A DNA stretch of 64,000 nucleotides from Acidovorax sp. sif1233 (GCF_019218755.1 NZ_JAHUWZ010000006.1:248001-312000); one strand, 5' to 3'. Counted from the first letter of the stretch, positions 34,222-44,381 are shown. Numbers and translations are program-made. The notes: a model not told the origin generated them from the letters alone.

Positions 34222-36299
34222 GCTGATGCACCTCTAAGGATCGGCCCAATGCGGATGGTGTGGGTCTCGGGGATTTCACTGTGGGCAAGCACCTGCAGCC
34301 GGGGTGCGACGCGGCGCACCAGGCGGGAGATGGCATTGCGGATCTGGTCTGGCACCAGCAGGCAGGCGGGCAGGCCCATCTCTTCCTGCTTGAGGGCCAC
34401 CTCGGCGGCCTTTTGCGTGAGGATGTCGGCCACGCCAGGGTCCAGGGCGGGGCCGGCCGTGTTGCCCAGCGCCTGCACCAGCAGGCGTTCGAGGCCTGGT
34501 TCGATGGCGATGACGTTGAGTTCGCGGGTGGGGCCGTAGATCTGTTGCACGATGGCGGGCGACAGCGCGATGCGCACGCGGCGGGCCAGCTCGACCGGGT
34601 CGGAGATGCCGCCGGCAAACTCGGCCAGCGTTTCGATGATGGTGCGGATATCGCGGATGTGCACAGACTCTTCCAGCAGCAGCTGGAGGACTTTCTGGAA
34701 CGTTGCGATGGAGACCATTTTCGGGACCACTTCTTCGATGAGCTTGGGAGCCAGCTTGGCCACGTGCTCCACGAGTTGCTGCGTTTCCGTGCGACTGAGG
34801 AGCTTGGCGGCTTGCACTTGCATCAAGTGTGACAAATGGGTGGCCATCACGGTTTCGGAATCAACGACCGTAAAACCCGCCATTTGTGCGGCTTCCTTCT
34901 GGCGGTCGTCGATCCAGTGTGCTGGGAGGCCGAACGCGGGGTCGGTGGTGGGGGTGCCGATCAGGGGCGTGGTGATGCCGCCCGGGTTGATGGCCAGGAA
35001 CATGCCGGGGAAGGCTTCGCCTTCGCCCACCACCACGCCACGCAGCGTGATGCGGTAGCCGCTGGGCTTCAATTCGAGGTTGTCGCGCACGTGGACGGCC
35101 GGAGGCAGGAAGCCGACTTCCTGCGCAAACTTGCGGCGCACGCCCTTGATGCGCGTGAGCAGGTCGCCCTGGCGGCTCTTGTCCACCAGGCTGATCAGGC
35201 GGTAGCCCAGCTCCAGGCCCAGCAGGTCCACGGGCTGCAGGTCGTCCCAGGTGGCTTCGCCGTCGCTCACGGGGGCGGGCGGGGCCTCGACTTCGGGCGG
35301 CACCTTCTGCCGTTCGTGCAGCACCCAGGCGCCATAGGCGAGCAGGCCACCCATGGTCAGAAACACCACGTGGGGCATGCCCGGAATCAGGCCCAGCAGC
35401 AGCAGGATGCCGGCGGTCACGCCCAGCACGCGGGGCGACATGAAGAGCTGCTGCACGATCTGGCGGCCCATGTCGTGGTCCTTGCCCACGCGCGAGATCA
35501 CCATGGCCGCAGCCACCGAGATCAGCAGGCCGGGAATCTGCGCCACCAGCGCATCACCAATGGCCAGCAGGATGTAGCTGTCAGCCGCCTGCTTGGCCGA
35601 CAGGTCGTGCTGCAAGACCCCGATGGCGAAGCCGCCGATGATGTTGATCAGCAGAATCAGGATGCCGGCGACCGCATCGCCGCGCACGAACTTGGAGGCA
35701 CCGTCCATGGACCCGAAGAAGTTCGCTTCTTCCGCCACTTCGGCGCGGCGGCGCTTGGCTTCCTTCTCGTCGATCAGGCCGGCGTTCAGGTCGGCATCCA
35801 CCGCCATCTGCTTGCCGGGCATGGCGTCCAGCGTGAAGCGGGCCGACACTTCGGCAATGCGCTCGGCGCCCTTGGTGATCACCACGAAGTTGATCACCAC
35901 CAGGATCGCGAACACGATCAGCCCGACGGCAAAGTTGCCACCGATCAGGAAGTGGCCGAAGGCCTCGATCACCGCGCCGGCGGCGCCCGGACCCGTGTGG
36001 CCTTCCAGCAGCACCACGCGGGTGGAGGCCACGTTCAGCGACAGGCGCATGAGGGTGGTCAGCAGCAGCACCGAGGGAAAGGCCGCGAAATCCAGGGGGC
36101 GCAGCATGTAGGCCGCCACCATCATCACCATCAGGGCCACGGCGATGTTCAGCGTGAAGAACGCGTCGAGCAGCCACGGCGGGATGGGCAGCACCATGAG
36201 CGCCAGGATGGCCACCACGAGCAACGGGGCCGACAGCCCCTGGAGGGCGTTGGCATTGCTGCCCGCCCATTGCTGCAAAGATTTCACGGAGGTGTTCAT
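34218..36299 (-). CDS. flhA: Flagellar export gate protein FlhA
   Basis: 693 residues. The N-terminal half has eight hydrophobic helices (e.g. PLLVVAILALMVLPIPPWLL, FFTLNIAVALMVMMVAAYML); the FHIPEP signature region appears in RFTLDAMPGKQMAVDADLNA. The C-terminal cytosolic half forms the export platform ring. It overlaps both flhB and flhF by the ATGA pattern, so flhBAF are translationally coupled. Confidence 0.97.
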   Translation of the reverse strand: MNTSVKSLQQWAGSNANALQGLSAPLLVVAILALMVLPIPPWLLDAFFTLNIAVALMVMMVAAYMLRPLDFAAFPSVLLLTTLMRLSLNVASTRVVLLEGHTGPGAAGAVIEAFGHFLIGGNFAVGLIVFAILVVINFVVITKGAERIAEVSARFTLDAMPGKQMAVDADLNAGLIDEKEAKRRRAEVAEEANFFGSMDGASKFVRGDAVAGILILLINIIGGFAIGVLQHDLSAKQAADSYILLAIGDALVAQIPGLLISVAAAMVISRVGKDHDMGRQIVQQLFMSPRVLGVTAGILLLLGLIPGMPHVVFLTMGGLLAYGAWVLHERQKVPPEVEAPPAPVSDGEATWDDLQPVDLLGLELGYRLISLVDKSRQGDLLTRIKGVRRKFAQEVGFLPPAVHVRDNLELKPSGYRITLRGVVVGEGEAFPGMFLAINPGGITTPLIGTPTTDPAFGLPAHWIDDRQKEAAQMAGFTVVDSETVMATHLSHLMQVQAAKLLSRTETQQLVEHVAKLAPKLIEEVVPKMVSIATFQKVLQLLLEESVHIRDIRTIIETLAEFAGGISDPVELARRVRIALSPAIVQQIYGPTRELNVIAIEPGLERLLVQALGNTAGPALDPGVADILTQKAAEVALKQEEMGLPACLLVPDQIRNAISRLVRRVAPRLQVLAHSEIPETHTIRIGPILRGASA

Positions 36300-37450
36300 G
36301 CGGCGGCACCTTGCACGGGCGTGCGGTTCAGCGGATCGAGTTCAGGGGGCACAAACGGCTCCACCAGGCTGTCGGGCATGCGGCCTTCGCCGCGCAGGGC
36401 GGCCTTGAGGCGGTAGACGTAGGCCAGCACCTGGGCCACGGCGGTGTAGAGCGTGGCGGGAATGGCCTGGTCCAGCTCGGCATGGGCATACAGCGCCCGG
36501 GCCAGCATGGGCGACTGCAGCACGGGCACGTTGTGCTCCTTGGCCACGTCGCGGATCTTGAGCGCGATGAGGTCGGTGCCGCGCGAGATGACCTGCGGCG
36601 CGCTCATGGTCTTCTCGTCGTACTTGAGCGCCACGGCGTAGTGGGTGGGGTTCATGACCACGAAGTCGGCCTTGGGAACGGCGCCCACGCTGGCACGGTC
36701 GGCGATCTCGCGCTGCTTCTGGCGGATGCGGCCCTTGGTGTGGGGGTTGCCGTCGGATTCCTTGTGCTCCTGCTTGATTTCCTCGTGCGACATCTTCAGG
36801 CGCGCCTTGAAGAAGTAGGCCTGCAGGGGCACGTCCACCAGCGCGGCCAGGAACACCACCAGGAGCAGCAGGCTCATGCCGGACGTGAGCCAGTCGGCCA
36901 GCTGGCGGATGGCCATGGGGGAGGGCTGCAGCACCAGCATGGCCACGGTGTCGATGCTGCTGCCCATGAACTTCCAGGCCACGTAGCTCAGGACCGCGGT
37001 CATCAGCACCATCTTGGCCACGTTGGCCATCTGCTGCTTGGAAAACAGGTTGGCGAGCCCCGAGATCGGATTGAGCCGGTTGAACTGGGGCGAAATGGGC
37101 TTGAGGCTCAGAATCCAGCCGCCGGCACCGATGGCGCTGATCAGGGCCGCGGCGCCGGTGAGGATGGCGAACACCGCGCTGGCCACCAGGCCCACGACCA
37201 CCATGTCCTGCAGGCGCTTGAGCATGGTGCCGGGCGCCATGACGGTGGTGGCGTCAAACGCGAGCTGCTGGCTCATCGCCCGCTGCATGTGGTCCATCAG
37301 CTGGGGGGCCAGAATGAGCAGGCAGGCCGCGCCCGCGCCCAGGATCGCCAGGTGGGAAAGATCGCGCGAGCGTGCTCCCTGGCCGTCTTCGCGCGCTTTC
37401 TGCAGCTTGCGCTCTGACGCGGGTAGGCTTTTTTCTTGGCTGGATTCCAT
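36296..37450 (-). CDS. flhB: Flagellar export switch protein FlhB
   Basis: 384 residues. Four membrane helices precede a cytosolic domain with the self-cleavage motif NPTH near residue 265 (VVMNPTHYAVALKYDEK). Cleavage there switches export from hook to filament substrates. The C-terminus is Pro-rich. It starts 159 bp from cheZ, leads flhBAF-flhG-like-fliA, and overlaps flhA by 4 bp. Confidence 0.96.
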   Translation of the reverse strand: MESSQEKSLPASERKLQKAREDGQGARSRDLSHLAILGAGAACLLILAPQLMDHMQRAMSQQLAFDATTVMAPGTMLKRLQDMVVVGLVASAVFAILTGAAALISAIGAGGWILSLKPISPQFNRLNPISGLANLFSKQQMANVAKMVLMTAVLSYVAWKFMGSSIDTVAMLVLQPSPMAIRQLADWLTSGMSLLLLVVFLAALVDVPLQAYFFKARLKMSHEEIKQEHKESDGNPHTKGRIRQKQREIADRASVGAVPKADFVVMNPTHYAVALKYDEKTMSAPQVISRGTDLIALKIRDVAKEHNVPVLQSPMLARALYAHAELDQAIPATLYTAVAQVLAYVYRLKAALRGEGRMPDSLVEPFVPPELDPLNRTPVQGAAA

Positions 37451-37609
37451 GGTGGCATGACGGCTCGTGTCATGCCATTGTCGTGAGCGACCCGGAAATC
37501 TAAAGGCCGATAAGGAGGCTGCAGCCCCCTCTTTTCAGAGACGTAACAGGCGCCGGCGTGGCGCCTGCGGCCGCCGCAGGGCCGCGGGCGGCGTTGCGTG
37601 GCCGCAGCC

Positions 37610-38236
37610 TCAGAAGCCGAGGCTGGCCAGCAGGTCGTCCACCTGGGACTGGTCGGTCACCACGTCGGGAGTGTGCTCGGGGTCCACCACGGGGCCCTGC
37701 AGGTGCTGGGTGCGGGGTGGTTCGGCCACGGCGGCCACCTGTGCATTGGGGGGGGCGGTCTGGATCAGCAGCTGCACCAGCTGGTCCTCGATGGTGGCGG
37801 CGAGGTTGACCACCCGGGCGATCACCTGCCCGGTCAGGTCGTGGAAGTCCTGCGCCATCATGATTTCGGTGAGGTGCGTGTCGGCTTCCTTCGTCACCCG
37901 CTCGACATCGGTGAGGAAATTCATGATTTCCCCCTTGGCCACGGCCGCCACCGGGTCCTTGACCAGGGACGTCACCACACGGCGCGTCTCGGCGGCGATG
38001 TAGTCGTGCTGCGCCTTGGCCTGCTCGACGCGGTTGAGCACTTTCTCGGCGGCTTCCCCGGTCAGCCGGGCGATGTACGACAGGCGGCTCTGGGCGTCGG
38101 GCAGCTCGCCCATGGAGCCGCGCAGCTTGTCGGCGTAGCCCAGCTCGTTGAGCGAGTCGTGCAGCTGGCGTGTCAGCAGGCCGATCTTGTGGTGTACATC
38201 CGCAGGCGGCTGGCTGTTGTCCGGTATGTCGTCCAT
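37610..38236 (-). CDS. cheZ: CheY-P phosphatase CheZ
   Basis: 208 residues. The catalytic helix reads MMAQDFHDLTGQVI with D133 and Q137 in the D-x3-Q spacing of CheZ, and the last residues QVDDLLASLGF are the CheY-binding peptide. A four-helix bundle with a Pro-rich linker between. It dephosphorylates CheY-P to restore the default motor direction. It lies 4 bp after cheY. Confidence 0.95.
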   Translation of the reverse strand: MDDIPDNSQPPADVHHKIGLLTRQLHDSLNELGYADKLRGSMGELPDAQSRLSYIARLTGEAAEKVLNRVEQAKAQHDYIAAETRRVVTSLVKDPVAAVAKGEIMNFLTDVERVTKEADTHLTEIMMAQDFHDLTGQVIARVVNLAATIEDQLVQLLIQTAPPNAQVAAVAEPPRTQHLQGPVVDPEHTPDVVTDQSQVDDLLASLGF

Positions 38237-38240
38237 GGTG

Positions 38241-38627
38241 TCATAGCCCCATCTTTTTCAGGATCAAGGTCACTTTCTCTTCGAGTGTTGCCTTGGTGAA
38301 GGGTTTGACGATGTAGCCGGCGGCCCCGCCCTGCGCGGCGGCCACGATGTCTTCCTTGCGGGCTTCCGCGGTGACCATCAGGACGGGCAGGTGCTTGAGC
38401 TTGTCGTCCTTCTTGATTTCCGCCAGCAGCTGGAAGCCGTTCATGTTGGGCATGTTGATGTCGGTCACCACGAAGTCGAACTTGCTGTTGCGCAGCTTGT
38501 TCAGGGCGGCCACGCCATCTTCGGCCTCGTCGGCATCGGCAAAGCCGCTTTCCTTGAGCAGATTGCGCACGATGCGCCGCATGGTGGAGAAGTCGTCAAC
38601 GATCAAAAAACGAAGGGCTGTGGTCAC
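38241..38627 (-). CDS. cheY: Chemotaxis response regulator CheY (paired with CheZ)
   Basis: 128 residues, receiver domain only. Acidic pocket D11/D12, phospho-acceptor D56 in [13 protein letters not shown]86 in LMVTAEAR and K108 in YIVKPF are all present. When phosphorylated by CheA it binds FliM. It is transcribed with cheZ just after motB, and is one of two CheY genes in the window. Confidence 0.95.
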   Translation of the reverse strand: MTTALRFLIVDDFSTMRRIVRNLLKESGFADADEAEDGVAALNKLRNSKFDFVVTDINMPNMNGFQLLAEIKKDDKLKHLPVLMVTAEARKEDIVAAAQGGAAGYIVKPFTKATLEEKVTLILKKMGL

Positions 38628-38699
38628 GTGGGACCCTTTCGGTCGGAAATGGCTGTAAGTATTGTCATGGGTGGCAGGGTTGGTGACAAGTCGTAACGT

Positions 38700-39632
38700 T
38701 TACCTGCCGGGGGGGGGATTTTCCCGCTTTTCATTCAACAGTTCTGTCGAAGTGATTTCGGGAATCCCCTTGCCCATGAGTCGTTCTTCGGCCTCCCGGG
38801 TCAGCACCGTGATGGTGATGCGCCGGTTGGCGGGTGCGCGCGGGTTCTTTGGCTCCAGCAGATCGCTGGCCGCCAGGCCCACCACACGTCCCAGTTTAGC
38901 GTCTGGCATGCCGGCCGAGACAAGCTCCCGGCGCGAGGCGTTGGCGCGGTCGGCCGAAAGCTCCCAGTTGCTGTAGCCCCGGTCGCTGTTTCCGTAGGGG
39001 ACTGCATCGGTATGGCCAGCCAGGCTGATGCGGTTTTCCACCCCGCCGAGGGCGGCGCCGATCTCACGCAGGATGTCGCGCATGTAGGGTTTCACCAACG
39101 CGCTGCCGCTGTCGAACATGGGGCGGTTCTGGTCGTCGATGATCTGGATCTGCAACCCGTCGGGCGTGATGTCGATGCGGATCTGCGACTTGTATTCATT
39201 CAGGCGCGGGTTTTCCGTGATGAGCGCATCGATCTTGGCTTCCAGCGCCTTGATGCGGTCCAGGTCCTGCTTGGCCTGCTCGGCCCGGGCTGCGTCGATG
39301 CTCATGCGGCGCTGCTTGGCGGCCTCCACGTCGGAGCGCCGCACCTGGCCGTGCACCTTGGACAGGTCGTTCCCCCCGCCGGGAATCACGCTGGAACTGT
39401 TGCCGGCACCGTCGCCGCCGGTCATGGCCACCTTGAGCGGCGACGCGAAATAGGCTGCAATCCCCTGCAGCTCGCCCTTGGCGGTGGAACCCAGCAGCCA
39501 CATCAGCAGGAAGAACGCCATCATCGCCGTCACGAAGTCGGCATACGCGATCTTCCAGGCGCCGCCATGCACCGCATGGCCGCCTTTCTTGATGCGCTTG
39601 ATGATGATGGGCTGGAGCTTCTTTTCTGCCAT
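38700..39632 (-). CDS. motB: Flagellar stator protein MotB
   Basis: 310 residues. The plug/TM region includes AWKIAYADFVTAMMAFFLLM with the essential proton-carrying D32. A C-terminal OmpA-like peptidoglycan-binding domain follows (about 150-290: LAGHTDAVPYGNSDRGYSNW, then RANASRRELVSAGM). The protein anchors the stator to the wall. A 148-bp gap with a repeat separates it from motA. Confidence 0.96.
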   Translation of the reverse strand: MAEKKLQPIIIKRIKKGGHAVHGGAWKIAYADFVTAMMAFFLLMWLLGSTAKGELQGIAAYFASPLKVAMTGGDGAGNSSSVIPGGGNDLSKVHGQVRRSDVEAAKQRRMSIDAARAEQAKQDLDRIKALEAKIDALITENPRLNEYKSQIRIDITPDGLQIQIIDDQNRPMFDSGSALVKPYMRDILREIGAALGGVENRISLAGHTDAVPYGNSDRGYSNWELSADRANASRRELVSAGMPDAKLGRVVGLAASDLLEPKNPRAPANRRITITVLTREAEERLMGKGIPEITSTELLNEKRENPPPGR

Positions 39633-39710
39633 GGTCAGCTATCCCGTCGGCTCCCCATGGCGCTGCGCACCACCCGCAGCCTTTGATGCCGGCGTGTGCC
39701 AAGCCAGGGC

Positions 39711-39775
39711 AGCAAGCCAAGGTCCGCCCCGCAGCGCCGCGAGCGCGGAGGGAAGGCGCGTGGCGCACCAGGGCG
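39711..39775 (-). repeat. Structured 3' repeat, family A copy 6 (divergent)
   Basis: Between motA and motB, starting about 5 bases beyond the motA stop on the minus strand. It keeps GCGCCTTCCCTCCGCGC and the GGGCGGACCTTG end of the variant form, but the CTGAGTCGCT core is changed to CCTGGTGCGCC. Orientation agrees with the other copies. Confidence 0.6.
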
Positions 39776-39780
39776 GTGTC

Positions 39781-40641
39781 TCATTTCTTCCCCTTCACAT
39801 GCCCCTCCAGCTCGGTGAAGCTGGGGCGGACGCTGGAGAAAAGCACCTTGCGGCCAAACTCGATGGCCGTGGCCGGGTTGTAGCCCTGCATGCTGGCCAG
39901 CAGGGTGGACTTGATGCACTGCAGCTCCTTGGCGGCATCTTCGGTCTTTTGCTCGACCAGGCCGCCCAGGGGCTCGACCACGCCGTAGGCCAGCAAGATC
40001 CCGAGGAACGTGCCCACCAGCGCCGAGCCGATCATGCCGCCCAGCACCGAGGGCGGCTGGCCCACCGAGCCCATGGTGTTCACCACGCCCAGCACGGCGG
40101 CCACGATCCCGAACGCGGGCAGGGCGCCGGCCAGGCGCGCCAGCGCGGCCACGGGCGCGTGGGCCTCCTGGTGGTGGGTGTCGATCTCGCTGTCCATCAA
40201 CGCCTCGATCTCGTGCGAGTTGAGGTTGCCCGACACCATCATGCGCAGGTAGTCGGTGGTGAACTCGATCACGTGGTGGTCGCTGCCCACCGTGGGGTAT
40301 TTCTTGAAGATCTCGGATTCGTGGGGTGCTTCCACATCCTTTTCGATGGCCATCAGCCCCTCCTTGCGGGCCTTCTGCAGGATGTCATAGAGCATCGCCA
40401 TGAGCTCCATGTAGCGCGCCTTGGTGTACTTGGATCCCTTGAGCGCCATCGGGATGGCCGCCATGGTGGCCTTGATCACCTTGGGCTGGTTGTTCACCAC
40501 GAAGGCGCCCAGCGCGCCCCCCAGGATGGTGATGATCTCGAAGGGCAGGGCCTTCAGGATCACGCTGATATTTCCCCCGTGCACGATGTACACGCCGAAG
40601 ATGCAGCCTAGGCAAACGACGTAACCGATGATGACAAACAT
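39781..40641 (-). CDS. motA: Flagellar stator protein MotA
   Basis: 286 residues, four membrane helices: two at the N-terminus (MFVIIGYVVCLGCIFGVYIV) and two in the second half (ALPAFGIVAAVLGVVNTMG, LGILLAYGVVEPLGGLV). The large loop contains the charged residues that meet FliG. Forms the proton channel with MotB. It is upstream of motB-cheY-cheZ and 277 bp from fliC1. Confidence 0.96.
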   Translation of the reverse strand: MFVIIGYVVCLGCIFGVYIVHGGNISVILKALPFEIITILGGALGAFVVNNQPKVIKATMAAIPMALKGSKYTKARYMELMAMLYDILQKARKEGLMAIEKDVEAPHESEIFKKYPTVGSDHHVIEFTTDYLRMMVSGNLNSHEIEALMDSEIDTHHQEAHAPVAALARLAGALPAFGIVAAVLGVVNTMGSVGQPPSVLGGMIGSALVGTFLGILLAYGVVEPLGGLVEQKTEDAAKELQCIKSTLLASMQGYNPATAIEFGRKVLFSSVRPSFTELEGHVKGKK

Positions 40642-40821
40642 GCTTTGTGCGTGATGAGTTGCGGCGAGCGGGCAAACGATGCGGCGGATTCAGGGGGGGC
40701 AAACAACGCGGGCGCTGTGTTCTCAAATGTATCGGATTGCAGGGGCCAGACCAACGAACGGGTTGCCTGGGACGACCTGGCGGCCGGCGTGCCGCGCAAT
40801 GACGTTAGCACAAGACGGCGC

Positions 40822-40846
40822 AAAAAAAGAGGCCAAATTGGCCTCT
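40822..40846 (-). terminator. Rho-independent terminator of fliC1
   Basis: On the minus strand, AGAGGCCAA-TTTGGCCTCT forms a strong stem followed by seven T residues, 73 bp past the fliC1 stop. The form and position fit an intrinsic terminator for the highly expressed flagellin gene. Confidence 0.9.
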
Positions 40847-40918
40847 AGTGGTTGTGTGGTAAGCGGTAGATGCTCCTGTTTTTGAGACTTTTCGCCCGCC
40901 CAGGCCTGCGTGCCACCA

Positions 40919-42394
40919 CTACTTGAGCAAGGCCAGCACGCCTTGCGGAATCTGGTTGGCCTGGGCCACCATGGCCGTGCCAGCCTGCTGCAGGATCTGG
41001 GCGCGCGACAAGTTGGCGGTTTCTGCGGCAAAGTCGGCGTCCTGGATGCGGCCACGCGAGGCAGACATGTTTTCCGAGGACAGCTGCAGGTTCGAGATGG
41101 TGGTCTCGAATCGCGCCTGCAAGGCACCAAAGCTTGCACGCTGGCCGTTCACTGCCGCCAGGGCCGAATCGATGATCTTCAGGGCCTTGGTCGAGCCGTC
41201 GACGGTGGACACGTCGATGACGTTGACGGCGTTCAACGTGGATGCCGTCGCCGTGACCGGGGGCGTGCCCGTCAGATTGGTAATGGCGAAGCCCTTGTCC
41301 GAGCTCATCTCCAGGTACCCGGTGGCCGTCGCAAAGCCGCCGGCGGGCGCAGCGGCGACACCCGCGACAAAGGTGGCGGTGCCGGTGGAGGCCGACGTCG
41401 CGGCATCGTAGGCGCCCACGGCAATGGTGTTGCCCGCCAGGGAGTTGTTCTGAATCTGGATGTTGGCACCCGACTCATTGATGAGCACTATGCCGTCGCC
41501 GGCGTCGTTGAGTTTGGCGGTGATGCCGGTTTGCGACGACACGTCGTTGAAACCCTTGATGGCTTCCGCCAGCCCGCCCGCGGTCGCGCCGGCGGCGGAT
41601 ACGCTGAAAGTCACGTTGGCGGCGGTCGCGTTGTCTCCCTTCACCGCCAGCGAGTAGGAGCCGCCAGCCACGAAGGTGGTCAGGTTGACCTGGTTGCGTG
41701 CAGACGCGGAGACACCGGTGGATTCGGAGAGCGCGTTGATTTTGGCGGCCGCGGTGGCCATCGTGTCGGTGGCGGTGAGCGTGACCGTCTTGGTTTGCAG
41801 CCCGGCGATGTCGAACGTGCCGGTCAGCGCCGTGGGGGCCGCCGCCGCCGTCACCACCACGGGCGCCGACTGCTTGAGCTGTGCTCCGTACGTCGTCGTG
41901 CGGAAGTTGCCGGTGGTCGCCGTGATGGTCTGGTTGGCGTTGGCGCCCACCTGGAAGGTGGCGGAGCCGAACGAGCCGTCCAGCAGCTTCTGGCCATTGA
42001 ACTCGGTGGTGACGGAAATACGGTCCAGCTCGGACAGCAGCTGGCCGACTTCGGCCTGAATGGCCTTGCGGTCGCCGGCGGAATTGGAAGCATTGGCGGA
42101 CTGCACGGACAATTCGCGCACACGCTGCAGAATGTTGCTGGCGCCCGCCAGGGCGCCTTCAGCGACCTGGGCGAGGGAAATACCGTCGTTGGCATTGCGC
42201 ACCGCCTGGTTCAGGCCCCGGATCTGGGTGGTGAAGCGCTCGGAAATGGCCAGGCCGGCGGCGTCGTCCTTGGCGCTGTTGATGCGCAGGCCCGACGACA
42301 GGCGCTGGATGGAGGTGCTGAGCGATGCCTGGCTCATGCCCAGATTGCGCTGGGCGGTCAGGGAGCTGACGTTGGTATTGATAGTGGCTGCCAT
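40919..42394 (-). CDS. fliC: Flagellin, copy 1
   Basis: 491 residues from [20 protein letters not shown], with AAGGAG upstream of the ATG. The N-terminal D0/D1 (to about 170) and the C-terminal D1/D0 (last ~90, ending [12 protein letters not shown]) are conserved; the middle is variable, rich in Ala/Thr. It polymerises into the filament. It is divergent from a second flagellin that shares long blocks of identical DNA. No FliA-type promoter was found in its upstream region, unlike the second copy. Confidence 0.95.
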   Translation of the reverse strand: MAATINTNVSSLTAQRNLGMSQASLSTSIQRLSSGLRINSAKDDAAGLAISERFTTQIRGLNQAVRNANDGISLAQVAEGALAGASNILQRVRELSVQSANASNSAGDRKAIQAEVGQLLSELDRISVTTEFNGQKLLDGSFGSATFQVGANANQTITATTGNFRTTTYGAQLKQSAPVVVTAAAAPTALTGTFDIAGLQTKTVTLTATDTMATAAAKINALSESTGVSASARNQVNLTTFVAGGSYSLAVKGDNATAANVTFSVSAAGATAGGLAEAIKGFNDVSSQTGITAKLNDAGDGIVLINESGANIQIQNNSLAGNTIAVGAYDAATSASTGTATFVAGVAAAPAGGFATATGYLEMSSDKGFAITNLTGTPPVTATASTLNAVNVIDVSTVDGSTKALKIIDSALAAVNGQRASFGALQARFETTISNLQLSSENMSASRGRIQDADFAAETANLSRAQILQQAGTAMVAQANQIPQGVLALLK

Positions 42395-42719
42395 GGATAT
42401 GCTCCTTAAAGGCTTGAAAAACCAAATCTGCGCCGGTAGAAGCCCCACCGTCCGGCAGACAAGACGGGAACGATGGGTGAATTGTGAAAGTCGAGCGCGG
42501 TGCGCAGTGGTGCGATAAAGCGCACAAAAACCCTGCAACTTGTGCGTTTCGCCCTAAAGTTTTCGCCGCAGCTTCCGAAAACATTTGCAACGGGACGTAA
42601 ATGCCCGCCGTTCTACAGAAGGCCATGCTGGCGCTGTGAACCGTATGGCCGGGTGCCTTGCCTGGCACCAGGTTGGCGGCAACGCCATGTTCAGTCAGTT
42701 CTTTTCAGGAGATTTGCAA
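42395..42719. other. Divergent promoter region between the two flagellin genes
   Basis: 325 bp without a gene. On the plus strand it carries the FliA promoter of fliC2 at 42555-42581 and a GTGCGATAAAGCGCAC near-palindrome at 42510-42525. On the minus strand only the ribosome binding site of fliC1 was recognised. The inverted blocks shared by the two genes are almost symmetric about position 42557, that is about this promoter. Confidence 0.7.
42555..42581 (+). promoter_or_regulatory. FliA (sigma-28) promoter of fliC2
   Basis: TAAAGTTT (42555-42562) is a perfect -35 match, followed after 11 bases by TCCGAAAA (42574-42581), six of eight to GCCGATAA. It lies 138 bp before the fliC2 ATG, giving a long untranslated leader. 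Confidence 0.75.
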
Positions 42720-44159
42720 ATGGCAGCTACCATCAACACCAACGTCAGTTCCTTGACCGCCCAGCGCAATCTGGGTATGAGCCAACTGTCGCTCAACACC
42801 TCCATCCAGCGCCTGTCGTCGGGCCTGCGCATCAACAGCGCCAAGGACGACGCCGCCGGCCTGGCCATTTCCGAGCGTTTCACCTCGCAGATCCGCGGCC
42901 TGAACCAGGCAGTGCGCAATGCCAACGACGGCATTTCGCTGGCGCAAACCGCTGAAGGCGCGCTCAAGGCCTCTGGCGACATCCTGCAACGTGTGCGTGA
43001 ACTGTCCGTGCAGTCCGCCAATGCCACCAACTCCGCCGGCGACCGCAAGGCCATCCAGGCTGAAGTCGGCCAGCTGCTGTCCGAACTGGACCGCATCTCC
43101 ACCACGACCGAATTCAATGGCCAGAAGCTGCTGGACGGCTCGTTCGGCTCCGCCACCTTCCAGGTGGGCGCCAACGCCAACCAGACCATCACGGCGACCA
43201 CCGGCAACTTCCGCACGACCACCTATGGTGCGCAGCTGAAGGCCTCGGCCAGCGTTCCTGCGGCTGCCGCCGCCCCCGCCGCCGCCGCCGCGACCGTTAT
43301 CGTGAACGGCCTGCAAAGCAAGACGGTGAACGTCGACGCTGCCGACACGGCTTCGAAAATTGCCGCAGCGGTCAACGCAGCGGCCGAGACCACCGGCGTG
43401 ACGGCTTCGGCTCGCAATCTGTCCGAGTTCAAGATCACCACGGCAGGTGCCGTGTCCCTGGCGATCAAGGGCGACAACACCACGACCGCCGCCAACATCA
43501 CCTTCAGCGCGACCTCGGCAACCGACTTGGGCGAAGCCGTCAAGGCATTCAATGACGTGGCATCGCAGACCGGCATCACCGCCAAGCTCAACAGCGCCGG
43601 CGATGGCATCCTGCTGACCAATGATGCGGGCTCGGACATCAATATCGTCAACAACTCGACGGTGGCCGTGACCACCCTGGCATCGCAAAACGCGACGGCC
43701 GCTACGCTGACCTTCTCTGCCGCGCAGTCCATGGCAGTCGCTGGCGGCACGGCCAACTCGCGTGGCACGGTGGAGTTCAGCTCCGACAAGGGCTTCTCTC
43801 TGGGCGGCACCTCCGCGTACGTGGCAGCCGGTGCTTCGACCCTGAATTCCGTCAACACCATCGACGTGTCGACTGTCGACGGTTCGACCAAGGCCCTGAA
43901 GATCATCGATTCGGCCCTGTCCGCCGTCAACGGCCAGCGCGCCAGCTTCGGTGCCCTGCAGTCGCGCTTCGAGACCACGGTGAACAACCTGCAAAGCACG
44001 TCCGAAAACATGTCTGCCTCGCGTGGCCGCATCCAGGACGCCGACTTTGCCGCAGAAACCGCCAACCTGTCGCGCGCCCAGATCCTGCAGCAGGCTGGCA
44101 CGGCCATGGTGGCCCAGGCCAACCAGCTGCCACAAGGTGTTCTGGCCCTGCTGCGCTGA
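42720..44159 (+). CDS. fliC: Flagellin, copy 2
   Basis: 479 residues from [26 protein letters not shown] precedes the ATG. D0/D1 ends are nearly the same as in copy 1; the variable middle (about residues 175-390) differs. Ends [12 protein letters not shown]. Blocks of 81, 107 and 123 bp (the last with a single mismatch) are shared in inverted orientation with copy 1, which points to recent gene conversion. Transcribed from a FliA promoter. Confidence 0.95.
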   Translation: MAATINTNVSSLTAQRNLGMSQLSLNTSIQRLSSGLRINSAKDDAAGLAISERFTSQIRGLNQAVRNANDGISLAQTAEGALKASGDILQRVRELSVQSANATNSAGDRKAIQAEVGQLLSELDRISTTTEFNGQKLLDGSFGSATFQVGANANQTITATTGNFRTTTYGAQLKASASVPAAAAAPAAAAATVIVNGLQSKTVNVDAADTASKIAAAVNAAAETTGVTASARNLSEFKITTAGAVSLAIKGDNTTTAANITFSATSATDLGEAVKAFNDVASQTGITAKLNSAGDGILLTNDAGSDINIVNNSTVAVTTLASQNATAATLTFSAAQSMAVAGGTANSRGTVEFSSDKGFSLGGTSAYVAAGASTLNSVNTIDVSTVDGSTKALKIIDSALSAVNGQRASFGALQSRFETTVNNLQSTSENMSASRGRIQDADFAAETANLSRAQILQQAGTAMVAQANQLPQGVLALLR

Positions 44160-44189
44160 TCATCTTTGGCAGAGGGTTGAACAGGCGGG

Positions 44190-44212
44190 GCGGGTTTGTG
44201 AAACAAGCCCGC
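44190..44212 (+). terminator. Possible terminator hairpin after fliC2
   Basis: GCGGGTTTGT-GAA-ACAAGCCCGC forms a 10-bp stem with one G-T pair, 31 bp past the fliC2 stop. No T-run follows, so it may instead only stabilise the mRNA 3' end. Confidence 0.4.
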
Positions 44213-44381
44213 TCCTCACAAGGCGGAGGCGACCTGGTCGCCGCCGCTTTCCGCTTTTTGCCAATCGGGCTGCAACGCGGTAGATTGGTGGCTTTCTTGG
44301 GTGCTTATCGGCTGGATGCAACAAGCCAAAGGCCTGGATAATTCTGGCGATTCAACCCGACACGGATTCAGGAGGTGGGAT

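Noticed and set aside
37506-37513. Perfect GCCGATAA (FliA -10) on the plus strand near flhB
   Set aside because: The -35 region has no match at the right distance, and the genes downstream on that strand run the other way.
44305-44312. GCCGATAA on the minus strand between fliC2 and fliD
   Set aside because: No -35 match at 11 bases, and it would only make RNA antisense to fliC2.
44327-44353. CAAAGGCC-N11-GGCGATTC as a FliA promoter for fliD
   Set aside because: Only four and five of eight positions match; too weak to list as a feature.
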